8,506 nt of DNA, taken from the NCBI GenBank assembly GCA_016463045.1, contig JAEMSB010000094.1:2623-11128 (forward strand). The letters are read 5' to 3'. The translations under genes and the position numbers were made by a program. Source of the DNA: Niveispirillum sp. (GTDB lineage Bacteria; Pseudomonadota; Alphaproteobacteria; Azospirillales; Azospirillaceae). Positions 6,199 to 8,506 of the stretch are shown piece after piece (position 1 is the stretch's first letter; every line of letters starts with the position of its first letter). Under the pieces are notes generated by a model that did not search any database, had not been told where the DNA came from, and worked only from the letters and a program-made list of their open reading frames with translations.

Positions 6199-6867
6199 TC
6201 ATCGGTTGCCGTTGCGCAGATAGGTGGAGCACATCACACCCACTTCGGTTTTAAGGTTCTTCCAGTCCGCCTTGGTTCCCGTATCGCCAACCGTGCCGAA
6301 GCCCAGATAGCGGGCAAAGGCCGAATAGGCGATCCGCAATGTCATTTCACAGGCGAGCTCCGGCAACTCATGGCCAATTTCATCGCGCCGCGACAACAGC
6401 GTGGACATGACCTTTTCAACCAAAGAATCATAGCCCTTGCGCCCCATGGCGCGCACCACGGGGTCGGATGACGCGCGTAGCATCATGGGCCGCAGAACCG
6501 GCGCATTGCGTTTCAGGAACTCGGCCAGTTCCTCCACGAAATTGCGGACAAGCACATCCAGGCTGGTGGATTTGTCGGTCAGGCGGCCAATCATCTCCGC
6601 CTCTTCTTCAGCCATCTTTTCCATGAACCGGCGCTGGATCGCCTGTATCAGGTCATCCTTGCTGTCGAATCGGCAATAGATGGAGCCGATGGAAACCTTG
6701 CCGCGCTTGGCCACGTCGGTGAGGGCAAAATCGTCATTTCCGCGTTCGATCAGCAAATCCGTGGCGGCAGCCAGCATCCGTTCGAACGAGGCGCGGCTTC
6801 GGCCCTGTTTGGGTTCACGACCCGTTGGGTTCAACAACGGTTCGACTTCCTGATCCTCATCCACCAT
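6199..6867 (-). CDS. TetR-family transcriptional repressor
   Basis: A 222-residue one-component regulator. An acidic N-terminal tail of about 20 residues precedes the TetR DNA-binding domain at roughly 25-71. Its helix-turn-helix reads FALTDVAKRGKVSIGSIYCRF (residues 47-67), close to the family pattern in which the recognition helix ends in YxxF. The rest is helical with no recognised family name and would bind a small-molecule inducer. The start is uncertain: the ATG at 6867 has only a weak GAAAG site, and a GTG at 6879 would add four residues. The gene lies upstream of, and in the same direction as, the DHA2 exporter, and divergent from the TonB receptor. AGAAT-type palindromes at three nearby promoters are its probable operators. 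The inducer may be the glycoside or its aglycone (inference). Confidence 0.9.
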   Translation of the reverse strand: MVDEDQEVEPLLNPTGREPKQGRSRASFERMLAAATDLLIERGNDDFALTDVAKRGKVSIGSIYCRFDSKDDLIQAIQRRFMEKMAEEEAEMIGRLTDKSTSLDVLVRNFVEELAEFLKRNAPVLRPMMLRASSDPVVRAMGRKGYDSLVEKVMSTLLSRRDEIGHELPELACEMTLRIAYSAFARYLGFGTVGDTGTKADWKNLKTEVGVMCSTYLRNGNR

Positions 6868-6879
6868 GGACACTTTCAC

Positions 6880-7080
6880 GCCCCATCATTCATGTGATCG
6901 CCCGCGGACGGCGCGATCTGAAAACAAAGTACTGATTCTATATGGTTCATCATAGGCTGCGCCCCCACATGACGCCAGCGGAAAAACCCCTGCCAGGCAG
7001 CAGGTTTCCTGTGCGCATACATTCGTCGCTGAATCCGTCACGGAATGGCTTGACGTCCGAACGATCCTTCGATTACATAG
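6880..7080. other. Divergent intergenic region between repressor and receptor genes
   Basis: No gene is supported here. It contains a degenerate operator-like site at 6925-6940 (CAAAGT-ACTG-ATTCTA; only the right half matches well), which may allow repressor autoregulation. An imperfect inverted repeat lies at 6984-7007: AAACC and CTGCC on the left pair with GGCAG and GGTTT on the right. A TTGACG at 7050-7055 could be a -35 box toward the receptor, but the matching -10 (TACATA) is poor. No convincing promoter for the repressor gene was found. Confidence 0.4.
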
Positions 7081-7110
7081 TTTTCAGAATTAGGGTTCTA
7101 GTTTTATAAA
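7081..7110 (+). promoter_or_regulatory. Candidate promoter of the TonB-dependent receptor gene
   Basis: TTTTCA (7081-7086) as -35 and TATAAA (7105-7110) as -10, spaced 18 bases. The -10 is a five-of-six match and the -35 four of six. With this choice the operator at 7085-7100 lies between the boxes, like the deglycosidase promoter. The alternative TTGACG at 7050 would place the operator near the transcription start. Confidence 0.4.
7085..7100. promoter_or_regulatory. Palindromic operator copy 3 (receptor gene)
   Basis: CAGAAT-TAGG-GTTCTA matches the pattern of the other two copies with slightly imperfect arms: AGAA and TTCT pair, the inner T and G do not, and the outer pair C and A do not. 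It is 63 bases before the receptor ATG, within the AT-rich promoter segment. Confidence 0.5.
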
Positions 7111-7163
7111 ATAACCCAGAGCCTGGCCGGTAAACAGTGCCGGCCTCATCGGGAGGAACCAGA

Positions 7164-8506
7164 ATGCGCATCCGTTCGATGCTCCTGCTTGCAGCAGGGG
7201 CAACCACTCTTCATGCTGCTTCCGCCATGGCACAGACCGAAAGCAACAACGCTTTGGTGCTGGAAGAAATCGTGGTGACCGCGACCAAGCGCGCAACCAA
7301 CCTGCAAGACACGCCCATCGCCATCCGCGCCTTCACGGGCGATGATCTGGTCAAGTCCGGCGTGTCGGACGTCAATGGTCTGGCGCGTCTGGCGCCCGAT
7401 CTGAATGTCACCAATGACACGATCTTCACGAAGATTTCGGTGCGCGGCGTGTCCAGCCAGGACATTTCCGAAGCGTCCGACCCGGCGCTGACCATCGGCA
7501 TCGATGGCGAGTATATCAACCGCCCGGTCGCGCTGAATGCCAGCTTCTTCGACCTGGAACGGATTGAGGTTCTGCGCGGTCCGCAGGGCACGCTCTATGG
7601 CCGCAACGCGACCGCCGGCGCCATCAACATCATCGCGGCCAAGCCGCAGCTGGGCAAGACTGCCGGCTTCCTGACCGTCGGCTACGGCAATTACGACGCC
7701 AAGCGGGCCGAGGGTGCCGTCAATGTCCCGCTGGGGGATACGGTTGCCGTCCGTGTCGCCGGCATGCATACCGATCATAAGGGCTATCGCAAGCATGGCG
7801 CCGTCGGCCGTGGCGAGGACCAGAATGTCGATGCGGCCCGCCTCGCCATCGCCTGGGAGCCCACGGAGAATATCCGCACCTATCTGGCCGGCGAATATGT
7901 GAATGTCGATCAGCTGCCGCCGTCGCAGTTCGGCATCCTGGTGGCCCAGAATGGCGTTCTGACCAATGCCGCCTATTCCGCCGGGGTCATCGACGCCATC
8001 CCGTCGACCACCGCGTTTGAAAACAACGGTATTCCCGCCAACCTGACCTTCAGTGGCATCAATACCAAGAATTTTCCCCTGGGCGATCTGGGCAATTTCA
8101 ACAGCGAGCAGTTTGCCGTGCGCGGCCGGGTCGAATTTGATTTCGACCTGGGTGCGCTGGCCTATCTGGGTGGCTATCGCGACAATGAGACCAACAGCGC
8201 CCTGCCGCTGAACGGCTATCTGCCCGCGACCTTCACCTTCCGCAACAACAAGCTGAATTCGCAGACGCAGAGCCATGAGCTACGCCTGTCGAACACGCTG
8301 GATAACGGCCTGTTCTATCAGCTGGGCGGTTTCTACTTCCGAGAGAAGGTTGACCTGTCTCGCGGCCTGTATCTGGAACTGCCCCGCGCCTTCCTGAACT
8401 ATTTCTACCGCCCGGACATCCTGTCCAAGTCCAAGGCCGCCTTCGGGCAGGTTACGGTGCCAGTAGCTGGTCCGGAACTGACGTTGACCGGCGGTCTGCG
8501 CTATAC
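7164..8506 (+). CDS. TonB-dependent outer-membrane receptor, 3' end outside window
   Basis: The first 447 residues of an outer-membrane active transporter that draws energy from TonB-ExbBD and typically has 700-800 or more residues. GGGAGG lies 7 bases before the ATG. A signal peptide is clear: basic MRIRS, a hydrophobic stretch, then cleavage after AMA at about residue 23. The TonB box region is LEEIVVTATKR (33-43). The plug domain follows with PIAIRAF, DVNGLARLAPDLNV and VLRGPQGTLYGRNATAGAIN (136-155). From about residue 165 the sequence alternates into beta-barrel strands such as AGFLTVGYGNYDAKRAEGAV. No N-terminal signalling domain is present, so it is not a sigma-factor-coupled transducer. 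Receptors of this style in alphaproteobacteria often import plant-derived carbohydrates or aromatic glycosides rather than iron chelates. The shared operator and neighbours favour glycoside uptake (inference). Confidence 0.93.
   Translation, partial: MRIRSMLLLAAGATTLHAASAMAQTESNNALVLEEIVVTATKRATNLQDTPIAIRAFTGDDLVKSGVSDVNGLARLAPDLNVTNDTIFTKISVRGVSSQDISEASDPALTIGIDGEYINRPVALNASFFDLERIEVLRGPQGTLYGRNATAGAINIIAAKPQLGKTAGFLTVGYGNYDAKRAEGAVNVPLGDTVAVRVAGMHTDHKGYRKHGAVGRGEDQNVDAARLAIAWEPTENIRTYLAGEYVNVDQLPPSQFGILVAQNGVLTNAAYSAGVIDAIPSTTAFENNGIPANLTFSGINTKNFPLGDLGNFNSEQFAVRGRVEFDFDLGALAYLGGYRDNETNSALPLNGYLPATFTFRNNKLNSQTQSHELRLSNTLDNGLFYQLGGFYFREKVDLSRGLYLELPRAFLNYFYRPDILSKSKAAFGQVTVPVAGPELTLTGGLRY

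Noticed and set aside
7146..8276. 376-codon minus-strand frame opposite the receptor gene
   Set aside because: Antisense to a receptor with signal peptide, TonB box and plug motif; no family resemblance and no ribosome site.
1..8506. tRNA, rRNA, CRISPR arrays, insertion sequences or phage genes
   Set aside because: Looked for cloverleaf-like blocks, regularly spaced repeats and transposase or integrase motifs on both strands; none were seen.

Overview
The window looks like chromosomal DNA of a high-GC, Gram-negative alphaproteobacterium. The signs are an outer-membrane TonB-dependent receptor with an EEIVVTATKR box, GC-rich codon use and compact operons with GGGAGG-type ribosome binding sites. 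The protein style fits Caulobacterales, Sphingomonadales or Niveispirillum-like Rhodospirillales, but the genus cannot be fixed from the sequence alone. No RNA genes, insertion sequences or CRISPR repeats were seen.

Layout. Bases 2-631 (+) hold the C-terminal part of a GPH/MelB-type glycoside:cation symporter. It converges on a two-gene minus-strand operon (2116 to 707), and the two units share a 27-bp palindromic terminator. The operon encodes a TIM-barrel protein and a small DUF6379-like protein, which together match the alpha and beta subunits of C-glycoside deglycosidases. Its promoter region (about 2254-2284) carries a palindromic operator. A terminator at 2351-2394 closes a second minus-strand operon (6108 to 2404): a DHA2-type 14-helix MFS exporter, a Gfo/Idh/MocA oxidoreductase and a second, different TIM-barrel sugar isomerase/epimerase-like protein. 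Directly upstream is a TetR-family repressor gene (6867 to 6199). A divergent promoter region of about 300 bp separates it from the start of a TonB-dependent receptor (7164 to window end, +).

How it may work together (inference). The receptor and the symporter would bring in a plant-type glycoside. A 3-dehydrogenase would oxidise the sugar at C3, and the deglycosidase pair would cleave the C-C or C-O bond to the aglycone by beta-elimination. The second TIM-barrel protein and the Gfo/Idh/MocA protein would process the keto-sugar, and the DHA2 pump could expel the freed aglycone. A 16-bp palindrome of the form nAGAAT-N4-RTTCTn occurs at the promoter of the deglycosidase operon, of the exporter operon and of the receptor gene. 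This makes a small regulon under the adjacent TetR protein likely.

The oddest detail is in the oxidoreductase: the usual EKP/DKP motif reads DTP, so the expected catalytic lysine is missing although the downstream DxxxH pair is intact.
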